Shown here: one piece after another, positions 8,400 through 15,910 of the stretch
How the letters are laid out: each line of letters opens with the position of its first letter
Numbering within the stretch: the stretch's first letter is position 1
Source: CF-162 sp040882565
GTDB taxonomy: Bacteria; Chloroflexota; Dehalococcoidia; SM23-28-2; RBG-16-64-32
Direction of reading: 5' to 3'
NCBI GenBank assembly: GCA_040882565.1
Contig: JBBEAZ010000031.1
Location: 19,024-83,023, forward strand
DNA: 64,000 nucleotides
The notes under the pieces: model-generated
Told to the model about the DNA's origin: nothing
Seen by the model: the letters and a program-made list of their open reading frames with translations, nothing else
The model's database searches: none
Made by a program: the position numbers and the translations under genes

Positions 8400-9509
8400 C
8401 TAGCTCTTCTTTGGTCGCTTATAGAACGGTCGCGGCACGACTTCAACAGCCAGCGGCTTGCCGCGCACGTCCACCTCGAGACGCGTGCCCGCTCCCGCCG
8501 GCACCGGCGGCACGAACCCGAGGCCGATACTGATGCCCAGCGTGGGCGAGAAACCGCCGCTCGTGACGACGCCAACGTCCTTGCCACGGCTCCGGATGAC
8601 GTGGCCGTGACGCATAATGCCGCGATCCAGCGCCTTCAGGCAAACGAGCACTCGCGAGACCCCACGGTCTTTGATGCGCACCAGCGCGTCGCGTCCCACG
8701 AAGTCAGCCCCGTCATCGAGCGTCAGGACCCAATCGAGGCCGACCTCAAACGGGTTCGTCTCCTCGTCCATGTCGTTGCCGTATAGCAGCAGCGCCGCCT
8801 CCAACCGGAGTGTATCGCGCGCACCGAGACCAACCGGCGTCACGCCGGCGTCCAGCAACGCACGCCACAAGGCCGTCCCATGCTCGGCATCAATTATCAG
8901 TTCGAGCCCGTCTTCCCCCGTATAACCCGTGCGCGAAGCGAACAGCGTCGTTCCCTGCCAGTTCGTCTCCCCGCAACGCCGGGGTTTGAGCGAGCGCACA
9001 AACGCCCCACCGATCACCCCGTCCAGCCGGCCGAGCGCCTCCGGGCCCTGCACGGCGATCATCGCCGTCGATTCGTGGCGATCAACCAACCGCGCGCCGA
9101 AGTCCGCGATGTGGCCCGCCATCCAATCGCGCATTTTTGGCGCATTCGACGCGTTAACCACGATAAGGAACCGCTCGCCATCGAGACTGAACACGTAAAC
9201 GTCATCCAGGATGCCGCCGTCCTCGCGGCACGCAGCCGCATAGTGGCCTTCGCCGGGCGCGAGGCTGACGACGTCCCAGGTACAAACATGTCGCAAGAAC
9301 CGCGCCGCGTCCGGCCCGTGCACCTCGAACCGCCCCATGTGCGACACGTCGAACATCCCGGCTGCCCCGCGCACAGCGTTGTGCTCCTCAACGATGCCCG
9401 TGTACTGCACCGGCATCTCCCACCCCGCGAACGGCACCATCCGCGCCCCCAGGCGCAAATGCTCCTCGTAAAGCGGCGTGTGAAGCAGCGTGCCCGTTTC
9501 AGGTGACAT
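8400..9509 (-). CDS. gcvT: Aminomethyltransferase (glycine cleavage T protein)
   Basis: A 369-aa T protein, first gene of the gcv operon. Conserved elements: PLYEEHLRLGARMVPFAGWE, MFDVSHMGRFEV, the folate-pocket region RTGYTGEDGLEL, and GLGARDTLRLEAALLLYGNDM. It moves the methylene unit from aminomethyl-lipoyl-GcvH to tetrahydrofolate. The C-terminal barrel with GGFSPTLGISIGLGFV is complete. The ATG at 9509 has only a weak purine-rich stretch upstream (ACGGGGCAAAAG). I looked for a glycine riboswitch in the 107 bp upstream and could not support one. Confidence 0.96.
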   Translation of the reverse strand: MSPETGTLLHTPLYEEHLRLGARMVPFAGWEMPVQYTGIVEEHNAVRGAAGMFDVSHMGRFEVHGPDAARFLRHVCTWDVVSLAPGEGHYAAACREDGGILDDVYVFSLDGERFLIVVNASNAPKMRDWMAGHIADFGARLVDRHESTAMIAVQGPEALGRLDGVIGGAFVRSLKPRRCGETNWQGTTLFASRTGYTGEDGLELIIDAEHGTALWRALLDAGVTPVGLGARDTLRLEAALLLYGNDMDEETNPFEVGLDWVLTLDDGADFVGRDALVRIKDRGVSRVLVCLKALDRGIMRHGHVIRSRGKDVGVVTSGGFSPTLGISIGLGFVPPVPAGAGTRLEVDVRGKPLAVEVVPRPFYKRPKKS

Positions 9510-9608
9510 TTAGCTTTTGCCCCGTTTCAATGGGCGAGCGTCTTCAACAGAGTGGTAATCTGGAGTCAGCGTAGTCGGAGTGCTTAGTCCAAATAGGCTA
9601 CCAGCGAG

Positions 9609-9636
9609 CGGAGCGGTCAATTCGCCGCTCCGTTTT
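9609..9636 (+). terminator. Hairpin with T-tract in + orientation
   Basis: A perfect 8-bp stem (CGGAGCGG / CCGCTCCG) with an 8-nt loop is followed by TTTTCTCTT when read on the plus strand. On the minus strand, where the flanking genes lie, no T-tract follows. The stop codon of the MBL gene sits in the loop. As a rightward terminator it has no visible plus-strand gene to end, so it could block antisense transcription or simply be a stop-proximal hairpin. Confidence 0.35.
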
Positions 9637-10480
9637 CTCTTGCCACCCACTTCCGCCTGCCGTCCTCTGACCTCAGGCGGCCAACACCCGGGTAGTCGTG
9701 GTGTACGGAGACGATGGTCGCGTTCTTCTCGATCGACTTCTCGACGAAGCGCTTCTTCGTCTCCAACGAGACGACGGGCATGATGTCGAATGCGCTGATC
9801 CACGCGAGGCGCTCGAGCTGCACCGGGTGCTGTGACAGTTCACCGATGTAGAGCGCGTAGTCGCCGCCCGACTCCACCTCCACAACGACATGGTCTTCCG
9901 TGTGCCCCGGCGCGCGCACCATCCTTACCCCCGGCACGATCTCCGCGTCCCCTTCTACGAGCTCTACTTGTTTCGCATCATCGAGCGGCTCGATGTTCTC
10001 CGCCAGATACGTCCCGCGCGTGCGTTCGTTTGGCCGCGTCGCCGCCTCCCACTCGCCTTTCTGGATGATATAGCGCGCACGAGGATACGCAGGCCGCAGC
10101 TCCCCGTCATCGTTGACAGTGTTCCCACCGCAGTGGTCGAAGTGAAGGTGGCTATTGATCACAACATCTATGTCTTCCGGAGCGATCCCGTTCGCCTTCA
10201 GCTCGCCGATCAGCGTGCCTGTGCCCTCGATGCCCATCGCACCTGGCGCACGGTGTATCTTGTCGCCGCACCCCGTGTCGACCAGGATCGTCTTGCCCCC
10301 GCCACGAATCACTAGCGAGTTGAGACCAACAGCGAGACGGTATTTCTCATCAATGTCAGACACATACGGCTCCCACATCACCCGTGGCACCAGGCCAAAC
10401 GTGGCGCCGGCATCCTGGCGGATGACGCCGTCACTGACCACAAGCAGGTCAAAGTCACCAATACGGAATGAATAGCCCAT
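9617..10480 (-). CDS. MBL-fold metallo-hydrolase
   Basis: A metallo-beta-lactamase-fold hydrolase of 287 aa from the ATG at 10480; a 15-residue longer reading from 10525 is possible but less like the family. The zinc motif is NSHLHFDHCGGN (HxHxDH), followed by APGHTEDHVVVEV with a further ligand His, and a late YTTTTR-like region in which HHDYPG supplies the last His. These enzymes hydrolyse esters, lactones or thioesters. It is monocistronic-looking, 107 bp upstream of gcvT; substrate unknown. Confidence 0.88.
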   Translation of the reverse strand: MGYSFRIGDFDLLVVSDGVIRQDAGATFGLVPRVMWEPYVSDIDEKYRLAVGLNSLVIRGGGKTILVDTGCGDKIHRAPGAMGIEGTGTLIGELKANGIAPEDIDVVINSHLHFDHCGGNTVNDDGELRPAYPRARYIIQKGEWEAATRPNERTRGTYLAENIEPLDDAKQVELVEGDAEIVPGVRMVRAPGHTEDHVVVEVESGGDYALYIGELSQHPVQLERLAWISAFDIMPVVSLETKKRFVEKSIEKNATIVSVHHDYPGVGRLRSEDGRRKWVARENGAAN

Positions 10481-10594
10481 ATTTCGCGATGCATAAACTG
10501 AGAGTCGGGCGACCACGCCCAACACTACGCCGCGTCGAAACAGAGGGTCAAGATTGATGTGCTAGAAGCGTGTGGAGAATAGCAGTGAATGGTG

Positions 10595-11995
10595 CTATGG
10601 CCCGGAGACCGGCAGCCTCTCGGTCATACGATCAAGGTCGTTCGGCCCCAGGATGTTGTCGAACATAGGGCTCGCCGGATTCGAAGTAGTTGGGTGGCCA
10701 TAGTATAGGAGCCCAATGTACTTATCCACCAGCTTCCGTGTGCGCTCGAAAGTCAGGTCAGGATCGGCAGGCTGCGCATAGAATTCAGGCGTCATTCGAA
10801 ACATGGACACAATTCCCTTTGGGAAGCTGTAGTCGTGCTTGATACCGAAAACGTAACGGAAGTGGCTATTCGAGTTGTACATGTCAATCGGGGTAATTCC
10901 GATGATTACCGCATCGGGATTGAGATACTCGGTAGGCCATTGAGCACGCACCGAATCCTCAAGGAGCAAAGCGGCGTCAATCTGGTTTCGCTCGGCATTC
11001 AAGGCGAAATCGGGAGCTGCAATTGGTGTCAGTACGTCAATTTCGAGCCCGTATTCCGTTAGGTAGTATTCGACCAATCTGACGACAAGATCAGCCGACA
11101 CGTTCCCGATCGGAACGAGGCAAATCCGCCGGCCTTCACCCTCACAGGAGTCGACTGAGACTGGGTCGAGTTCGGTCTGGGCTGCAAGGCAACCCTCGAA
11201 CGCTTCTCCGGTGCAGGGTGCGTCCGGAAACGCCAGATCACGCCAGGGCCTGGCGTTCGCAGGCGGATCGGGCGGGTTGACCTGTGCATCGTAGGCAAAC
11301 GTTTGCGTTGCCTGGAGAGTGGCCGTGTCCGCTCCGGCCCGGCTGATTTCGGTCTCCCAATCCATCCGGAACGGCAAGCCGCTCTCATCGTCCACCCACA
11401 GGTCGATGTCAACGGTGCCAGAGGCGATAGTTTGATCGTCTTCGCCCGCGAAGGAATCCCAGTCCAGCTTTCCTGAATAGCGCTTGAAGGCGACGCCGTC
11501 TATCACGTCGTTCTCATGCGCGCGTATGGACTCCAATTCCCGCGCGATTCGCTCAAAGTCGGCCAACAGGGCGTTGATGCCGAGGTCCGGAATCTCCTCG
11601 GGGCGCGTTCCTTGGTGCCACGGGCTAAGGACAAACCAGTCGCCGTCGCCCTCTCCTGGGGTCATATACAAATCACCGTTCACGATGATCACGTGTGATT
11701 CCCCAGTTATTGGACCGAACTCGGTTTCGTACCGTTCGTCCGAGAAGACGATCCCGTCGGTTGAATAGGAACTCACGCCCCTAAACTGAACACGTAGACC
11801 TTCGGCTTCGGTCGTTACCTCTGCCGTTATCGTCACAGCCGTCGCATCCTTAGCCTCGGAGTAGCGTTCCGCCGCTGCGGCTACCTCCTCCGCCGGAGTG
11901 GCCGAAGCGGTCGTGCCCTTGCATCCACCGCTCAGCAAGGCGAAGCACCCGAACAATGTGAGGGAGGCGATGGCTATAACGTACCGTCGTGGCAT
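10595..11995 (-). CDS. Lipoprotein: LppX/LolA-like domain plus metzincin-like domain
   Basis: A 466-aa predicted lipoprotein. The ATG at 11995 has GAGG seven bases upstream and opens a signal peptide ending in the lipobox LLSGGC (Cys25). Residues about 40-260 look like a LppX/LprG/LolA-type half-barrel (YSTDGIVFSDERYETEFG, DLWVDDESGLPFRMDWETE). Residues about 290-466 follow the layout of archaemetzincin (M54): CLVPIGNVSADLV, FALNAERNQIDAALLLE, AVIIGITPIDMYNSNSHF, YVFGIKHDY, IVSMFRM. Where HExxHxxGxxH should be, the sequence is KYIGLLYYGHPTTSNPASPM, so the zinc site is absent and peptidase activity unlikely. Cell-envelope location expected; function unknown. The metzincin assignment is by pattern only. 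Confidence 0.7.
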   Translation of the reverse strand: MPRRYVIAIASLTLFGCFALLSGGCKGTTASATPAEEVAAAAERYSEAKDATAVTITAEVTTEAEGLRVQFRGVSSYSTDGIVFSDERYETEFGPITGESHVIIVNGDLYMTPGEGDGDWFVLSPWHQGTRPEEIPDLGINALLADFERIARELESIRAHENDVIDGVAFKRYSGKLDWDSFAGEDDQTIASGTVDIDLWVDDESGLPFRMDWETEISRAGADTATLQATQTFAYDAQVNPPDPPANARPWRDLAFPDAPCTGEAFEGCLAAQTELDPVSVDSCEGEGRRICLVPIGNVSADLVVRLVEYYLTEYGLEIDVLTPIAAPDFALNAERNQIDAALLLEDSVRAQWPTEYLNPDAVIIGITPIDMYNSNSHFRYVFGIKHDYSFPKGIVSMFRMTPEFYAQPADPDLTFERTRKLVDKYIGLLYYGHPTTSNPASPMFDNILGPNDLDRMTERLPVSGP

Positions 11996-12064
11996 GAAGC
12001 GCCTCATCTTAGCATGAGACGCGCGACATCGCACGGGAGTTGCGCCGCGCGCAGTGACCCTCCC

Positions 12065-12094
12065 TTGCCCGCAATAGGCGCGAAAACCTAAAAT
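12065..12094 (+). promoter_or_regulatory. Candidate sigma-70-type promoter of valS
   Basis: TTGCCC (12065-12070) and TAAAAT (12089-12094) are separated by 18 bp and point at valS. Transcription would start near 12101, leaving a leader of about 34 nt that contains the hairpin at 12105-12122. Confidence 0.5.
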
Positions 12095-12104
12095 CCACTA
12101 CAGC

Positions 12105-12122
12105 GGCCCCCTAGTCGGGGCC
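12105..12122 (+). promoter_or_regulatory. Leader hairpin just before the valS start
   Basis: GGCCCC-CTAGTC-GGGGCC forms a 6-bp all-GC stem, followed by CGTTTCTTTCCT directly before the valS ATG. It looks like a short attenuator or a 5' stabilising hairpin. No T-box elements (specifier loop, TGGNACC) are visible. There is no Shine-Dalgarno sequence between the hairpin and the ATG. Confidence 0.4.
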
Positions 12123-12134
12123 CGTTTCTTTCCT

Positions 12135-14813
12135 ATGAGCACCAAGCAGATGCAGGAGATGCCCAAGGCTTACGACCCACAGTCTGTCGAGGCGCCCCTC
12201 TACCGGATGTGGATGGACAAGGGTTACTTCCGCGCGAAACCTGACCCCGACAAGACTCCGTTCTCCATCATCATGCCGCCGCCGAACGTCACCGGCGAGC
12301 TGCACCTGGGCCACGCCCTCACGGCAACCGTCGAGGACCTGCTCATCCGCTGGCACCGCATGCTTGGCGACCCGACCCTCTGGCTGCCCGGCGTCGACCA
12401 CGCCGGCATCGCCACCCAGAACGTCGTCGAGCGCGAGATCGCCAAGGAAGGGATCAGCCGCCACGACCTCGGCCGCGAGAAGTTCCTGGAACGCGTCTGG
12501 CAGTGGGTGCAGAAGGTCCGCAGCCGCATCGTCATCCAGCACATGCGCCTCGGCGTCTCCTGCGATTGGGAGCGCGAAGTCTTCACGATGGACGAAGGCC
12601 CTCAGCTTGCGGTGCGCACCACGTTCAAGCGCCTGTTCGACGAGGGACTCATCTATCGCGGCGAGCGCATCACGAACTGGTGCCCCCGCTGCACGACCGC
12701 GATCTCCGACCTCGAGGTCGATCACGTGGAGACACAAGGCAGCCTCTGGTACGTGAAGTACCCGCTGCTCGACGACGAAGGCAATCCCAGCGCCGACTAC
12801 ATCCACGTCGCGACCACTCGCCCCGAGACTATCGTCGCCGACACAGCCGTCGCCGTGAATCCCAATGACGACCGCTGGAAGCACGCGATCGGCAAGACTG
12901 CGCTGCTCCCCATCATCGAACGTCACATCCCGGTCATAGCCGACGAAGAAGTCCAGCCGGAGTTCGGCACGGGCGCCGTTAAGGTGACGCCCGGTCACGA
13001 CCCGACGGACTTCGACATCGGCCAGCGCCACAACCTGCCGATCATCGTCGCCATGGACGCCGAGGCGAAGATGAACGAGCACGCCGGTCCCTACAACGGC
13101 ATCGACCGCTTCGAGACCCGCAAGCTAATCGTCGCGGACCTAGAGAAGCTGGGCCTCCTCGAAAAGCGAGAGGACCACGTTTCCTCGATCGGCCATTGCT
13201 CCCGCTGCGACACCATCGTCGAACCGATCGTCAGCAAGCAGTGGTTCGTCAAGATGGATCCACTCGCAAAGCCGGCCATCGAAGTCGTCCGCGACGGACG
13301 TATCGAGATCATGCCTCAGCGCTTCGAGCGCGTGTACATGCATTGGATGGAAAACATCCGCGACTGGTGTATCAGCCGCCAGCTCTGGTGGGGTCATCGC
13401 ATCCCCGTCTGGTACTGCAACTCAGGCGACATGTTCGCCTGCGTCGAGGAGCCGACGGAATGCCCAAAGTGCAAGTCAAAGGCCATCGAACAAGATCCGG
13501 ATGTCCTCGACACCTGGTTCTCATCCGCGCTTTGGCCGCACTCGACGCTGGGCTGGCCGAACCAGACGGAGGACCTACGCTACTGGTATCCAACGTCCGT
13601 TCTGGAAACCGGTTACGACATCCTCTTCTTCTGGGTCGCCCGCATGATCATGATGGGCCTCTACAACACCGGTGAGGTTCCCTTCCGCCACGTCTACCTG
13701 CACGGCCTGATCCGCGACGACAAGGGCCAGAAGATGACCAAGAGTCGCGGCAACGTCGTCGACCCGCTTGATCTCATTGAGAAGTTCGGCACCGACGCTG
13801 TCCGCTTCACGCTCGCGACCGGCGGCACGCCCGGAAACGACTTCCGCCTCTTCGACGAGAAGTTGGAGCAGGGGCGCAACTTCGCGAACAAGATCTGGAA
13901 CGCTGCTCGGTTCTTCGTTCAGAGCGCAGGCGAAGGCCGAGTCCAACTTCCGCACGACAGCCACACGGCCGAATCTCGCGGCGACTGGCCCCTCGAGGAC
14001 CGCTGGATCGTCTCGCGAACATTGTCTACAGCGCGCGAGGTGAACCGCTTGCTCGGCGAATTCCAGGTCAACGAGGCCGGCCGCCTCCTCTACGACTTCT
14101 TCTGGAGCGAGTACGCCGACTGGTACGTCGAGATGGCGAAGGTTCGGCTGCGCGACGGCGACAACTCTCCGCTCCCAATCCTCGCCCACGTGCTCCAGAC
14201 CAGCCTCCGTCTCCTCCACCCGATCATGCCGTTCGTCACCGAAGCCATCTGGCAGCACCTGCGCGACCACGTCGACGGCCTCGAAGAGGCGCTGATCGTC
14301 GCCGCATACCCAACCGGCGAAGGCGCCAATGACCCGGAAGCCGAAGAAAACGCTGCGCTCGTCATGGACGTCGTGCGCGCGATCCGCAACATCCGCGCCG
14401 AACGCGGCGTCGACGCGGGCCGCTTCGTCGAAGCATTCGTCGTCTCGAACGGCGCCTCCGCAACGCTCGAAGGGGCGCGACCCGTCCTGGAATCGCTCGC
14501 GCGAGTGCGCCCGCTACACTTTGTAGCAGACGTCTCGGAGGCGCCGAGCGCCAATGTAGCGTCAGCCGTCCTCCCCGAGGCGCAGATCGTAATGCCGCTG
14601 GCCGGCCTGATAGACCTCGCCGCCGAGCGCGACAAGCTCTCAAAGCAACTCGCCGACGCAGAGGCTCAGGTCAGCCGCCTCGAAGGCAAGCTCGGGAACG
14701 ACGATTTCCGTTCTAAGGCCCCGGCGAACGTCATCGCTAGGGAAGAAGAGAACCTCGCGTCGACCCGCTCCCGCGCCGAAGCCTTGCGCACGCGCCTCTC
14801 CGAGCTGGGCTGA
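12135..14813 (+). CDS. valS: Valyl-tRNA synthetase
   Basis: A class I aminoacyl-tRNA synthetase of 892 aa. PPPNVTGELHLGHAL carries the HIGH-like signature and KMTKSRGN (about residue 535) is KMSKS-like. The CP1 editing domain (ATTRPETIVADTAVAVNP) is present, and a C-terminal coiled-coil arm (about 830-890: LAAERDKLSKQLADAEAQVS) is typical of ValRS. It charges tRNA-Val and edits mischarged threonine. Alternative in-frame ATGs at residues 6 and 9 could be the true start because no clear ribosome-binding site precedes the first. Confidence 0.97.
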   Translation: MSTKQMQEMPKAYDPQSVEAPLYRMWMDKGYFRAKPDPDKTPFSIIMPPPNVTGELHLGHALTATVEDLLIRWHRMLGDPTLWLPGVDHAGIATQNVVEREIAKEGISRHDLGREKFLERVWQWVQKVRSRIVIQHMRLGVSCDWEREVFTMDEGPQLAVRTTFKRLFDEGLIYRGERITNWCPRCTTAISDLEVDHVETQGSLWYVKYPLLDDEGNPSADYIHVATTRPETIVADTAVAVNPNDDRWKHAIGKTALLPIIERHIPVIADEEVQPEFGTGAVKVTPGHDPTDFDIGQRHNLPIIVAMDAEAKMNEHAGPYNGIDRFETRKLIVADLEKLGLLEKREDHVSSIGHCSRCDTIVEPIVSKQWFVKMDPLAKPAIEVVRDGRIEIMPQRFERVYMHWMENIRDWCISRQLWWGHRIPVWYCNSGDMFACVEEPTECPKCKSKAIEQDPDVLDTWFSSALWPHSTLGWPNQTEDLRYWYPTSVLETGYDILFFWVARMIMMGLYNTGEVPFRHVYLHGLIRDDKGQKMTKSRGNVVDPLDLIEKFGTDAVRFTLATGGTPGNDFRLFDEKLEQGRNFANKIWNAARFFVQSAGEGRVQLPHDSHTAESRGDWPLEDRWIVSRTLSTAREVNRLLGEFQVNEAGRLLYDFFWSEYADWYVEMAKVRLRDGDNSPLPILAHVLQTSLRLLHPIMPFVTEAIWQHLRDHVDGLEEALIVAAYPTGEGANDPEAEENAALVMDVVRAIRNIRAERGVDAGRFVEAFVVSNGASATLEGARPVLESLARVRPLHFVADVSEAPSANVASAVLPEAQIVMPLAGLIDLAAERDKLSKQLADAEAQVSRLEGKLGNDDFRSKAPANVIAREEENLASTRSRAEALRTRLSELG

Positions 14814-14838
14814 CGCCCAGCACCACGCTTCGCCGCGT

Positions 14839-14867
14839 TTGCTTGACGTATTCCGCCATGCTAGCAT
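14839..14867 (+). promoter_or_regulatory. Candidate promoter of the nuo operon
   Basis: TTGCTT (14839-14844) and TAGCAT (14862-14867) with a 17-bp spacer. A start near 14874 would leave a leader of about 40 nt ending in AAGGA and the GTG of nuoA at 14915. It also makes the earlier TTG and ATG codons of the nuoA frame untranscribed, supporting the shorter NuoA. Confidence 0.4.
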
Positions 14868-14914
14868 CGCTTGTGGCGAATGGCACAATTACGCAGATTA
14901 AGGATTTCGCCCCT

Positions 14915-15283
14915 GTGATCAGCGACGTTTTCGACGACTATATCGCCGTTCTTATCGCCACAATCCTCGGTTTCGTGCTTGTTGGCACCGCGCTGATTGG
15001 GAACCTCGTCCTCTCGCCTCGCCAGAAGACCGAACACAAGGGCGTGACGTACGAGTGCGGCATGCTCACCATCGGCCGCTCCCGCGCCCAGGTGCACTTT
15101 CGCTATTACCTGTTCGCGATCCTCTTCCTGATCTTCGATATCGAGGCCGTTTTCCTCTTCCCCTGGGCTGTCTCCTTCGTCCGCCTCGGCGAGCAGGCAT
15201 TCTGGGAAATGATGGTGTTTATCGGCATCCTCGCGTTTGGTCTCGCTTACGCGTGGAAAAAGGGCGTTCTCAGGTGGAGGTAG
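14915..15283 (+). CDS. nuoA: NADH-quinone oxidoreductase subunit A
   Basis: A small membrane subunit of complex I. From the GTG at 14915 it is 122 aa, the normal family length; the frame is open back to a TTG at 14843 (146 aa), but AAGGA lies 9 nt before this GTG and a candidate promoter overlaps the longer N-terminus. Three TM helices are visible (VLIATILGFVLVGTALIGNL; LFAILFLIFDIEAVFLFPWA; MMVFIGILAFGLAYAW). The conserved loop YECGM and the acidic FDIEAVF helix are intact. First gene of nuoABCDHIJKLMN. Confidence 0.93.
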   Translation: MISDVFDDYIAVLIATILGFVLVGTALIGNLVLSPRQKTEHKGVTYECGMLTIGRSRAQVHFRYYLFAILFLIFDIEAVFLFPWAVSFVRLGEQAFWEMMVFIGILAFGLAYAWKKGVLRWR

Positions 15284-15289
15284 GTGGCG

Positions 15290-15910
15290 ATGACTGACAG
15301 ACCAAAGATCGAAGTATACGAGGTCAAGGACGACCCGCAGCTTAGCCGCTCCGACATCATCTCGCCGGGCCTCCGTCGCGAGATTAAGAGCCTCGAACCG
15401 GTACCGAACGACCCCTCGCAGGGTAATGCCGCCTACCGTCAGATCCTCCCCGGCATCATGCAGATGCCGGCGGACTGGCTCATCGCCTGGGGACGAAAGT
15501 CCTCGCTGTGGCCCCTGACATTCGGCCTCGCCTGCTGCGCCATCGAGATGATCTCCACCTTCATGGCGCGGCACGACCTCGACCGCTTCGGCATCGTACC
15601 CTGGCCATCACCACGCCAGTCCGACGTGATGATCGTCTCCGGCACCGTCACCAAGAAGATGGCGCCGGCCGTCAAGCTGCTTTACGAGCAGATGCCGAGC
15701 CCCAAATGGGTCATCAGCATGGGTGCCTGCGCAACCAACGGCGGCCCCTACACTCGTTACGACCGCGTCCTCCAGGGCGTCGACAAGATCATTCCGGTCG
15801 ACGTGTATGTGCCCGGTTGTCCTCCACGCCCGGAGGCCTTGATGGACGCCTTTATGGCCCTCCAGCGAAAGATCATGGAAGAGCGCGGAAAGATCGGGAA
15901 AAGCGCGTGA
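15290..15910 (+). CDS. nuoB: NADH-quinone oxidoreductase subunit B
   Basis: The 20-kDa subunit carrying the terminal 4Fe-4S cluster N2. The ligand cysteines are in GLACCAIEM, SMGACATNGG and YVPGCPPRPE. The ATG at 15290 (206 aa) is chosen; a GTG six bases earlier is possible and both follow the GGAGG at the end of nuoA. The stop overlaps the GTG of nuoC as GTGA. It hands electrons to quinone at the NuoB-NuoD interface. Confidence 0.96.
   Translation: MTDRPKIEVYEVKDDPQLSRSDIISPGLRREIKSLEPVPNDPSQGNAAYRQILPGIMQMPADWLIAWGRKSSLWPLTFGLACCAIEMISTFMARHDLDRFGIVPWPSPRQSDVMIVSGTVTKKMAPAVKLLYEQMPSPKWVISMGACATNGGPYTRYDRVLQGVDKIIPVDVYVPGCPPRPEALMDAFMALQRKIMEERGKIGKSA

Noticed and set aside
9510..9616. Glycine riboswitch upstream of gcvT
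   Set aside because: The gap is only 107 bp and lacks the paired glycine-aptamer cores; no tandem aptamer fold could be drawn.
12035..12134. T-box riboswitch upstream of valS
   Set aside because: The leader is far too short for stem I and the antiterminator, and no TGGNACC-like T-box sequence is present.
15508..15906. Long N-terminal extension of NuoC inside nuoB
   Set aside because: The extension is Arg/His-rich out-of-frame translation of nuoB; the GTG at 15907 with a GTGA overlap fits the family start.
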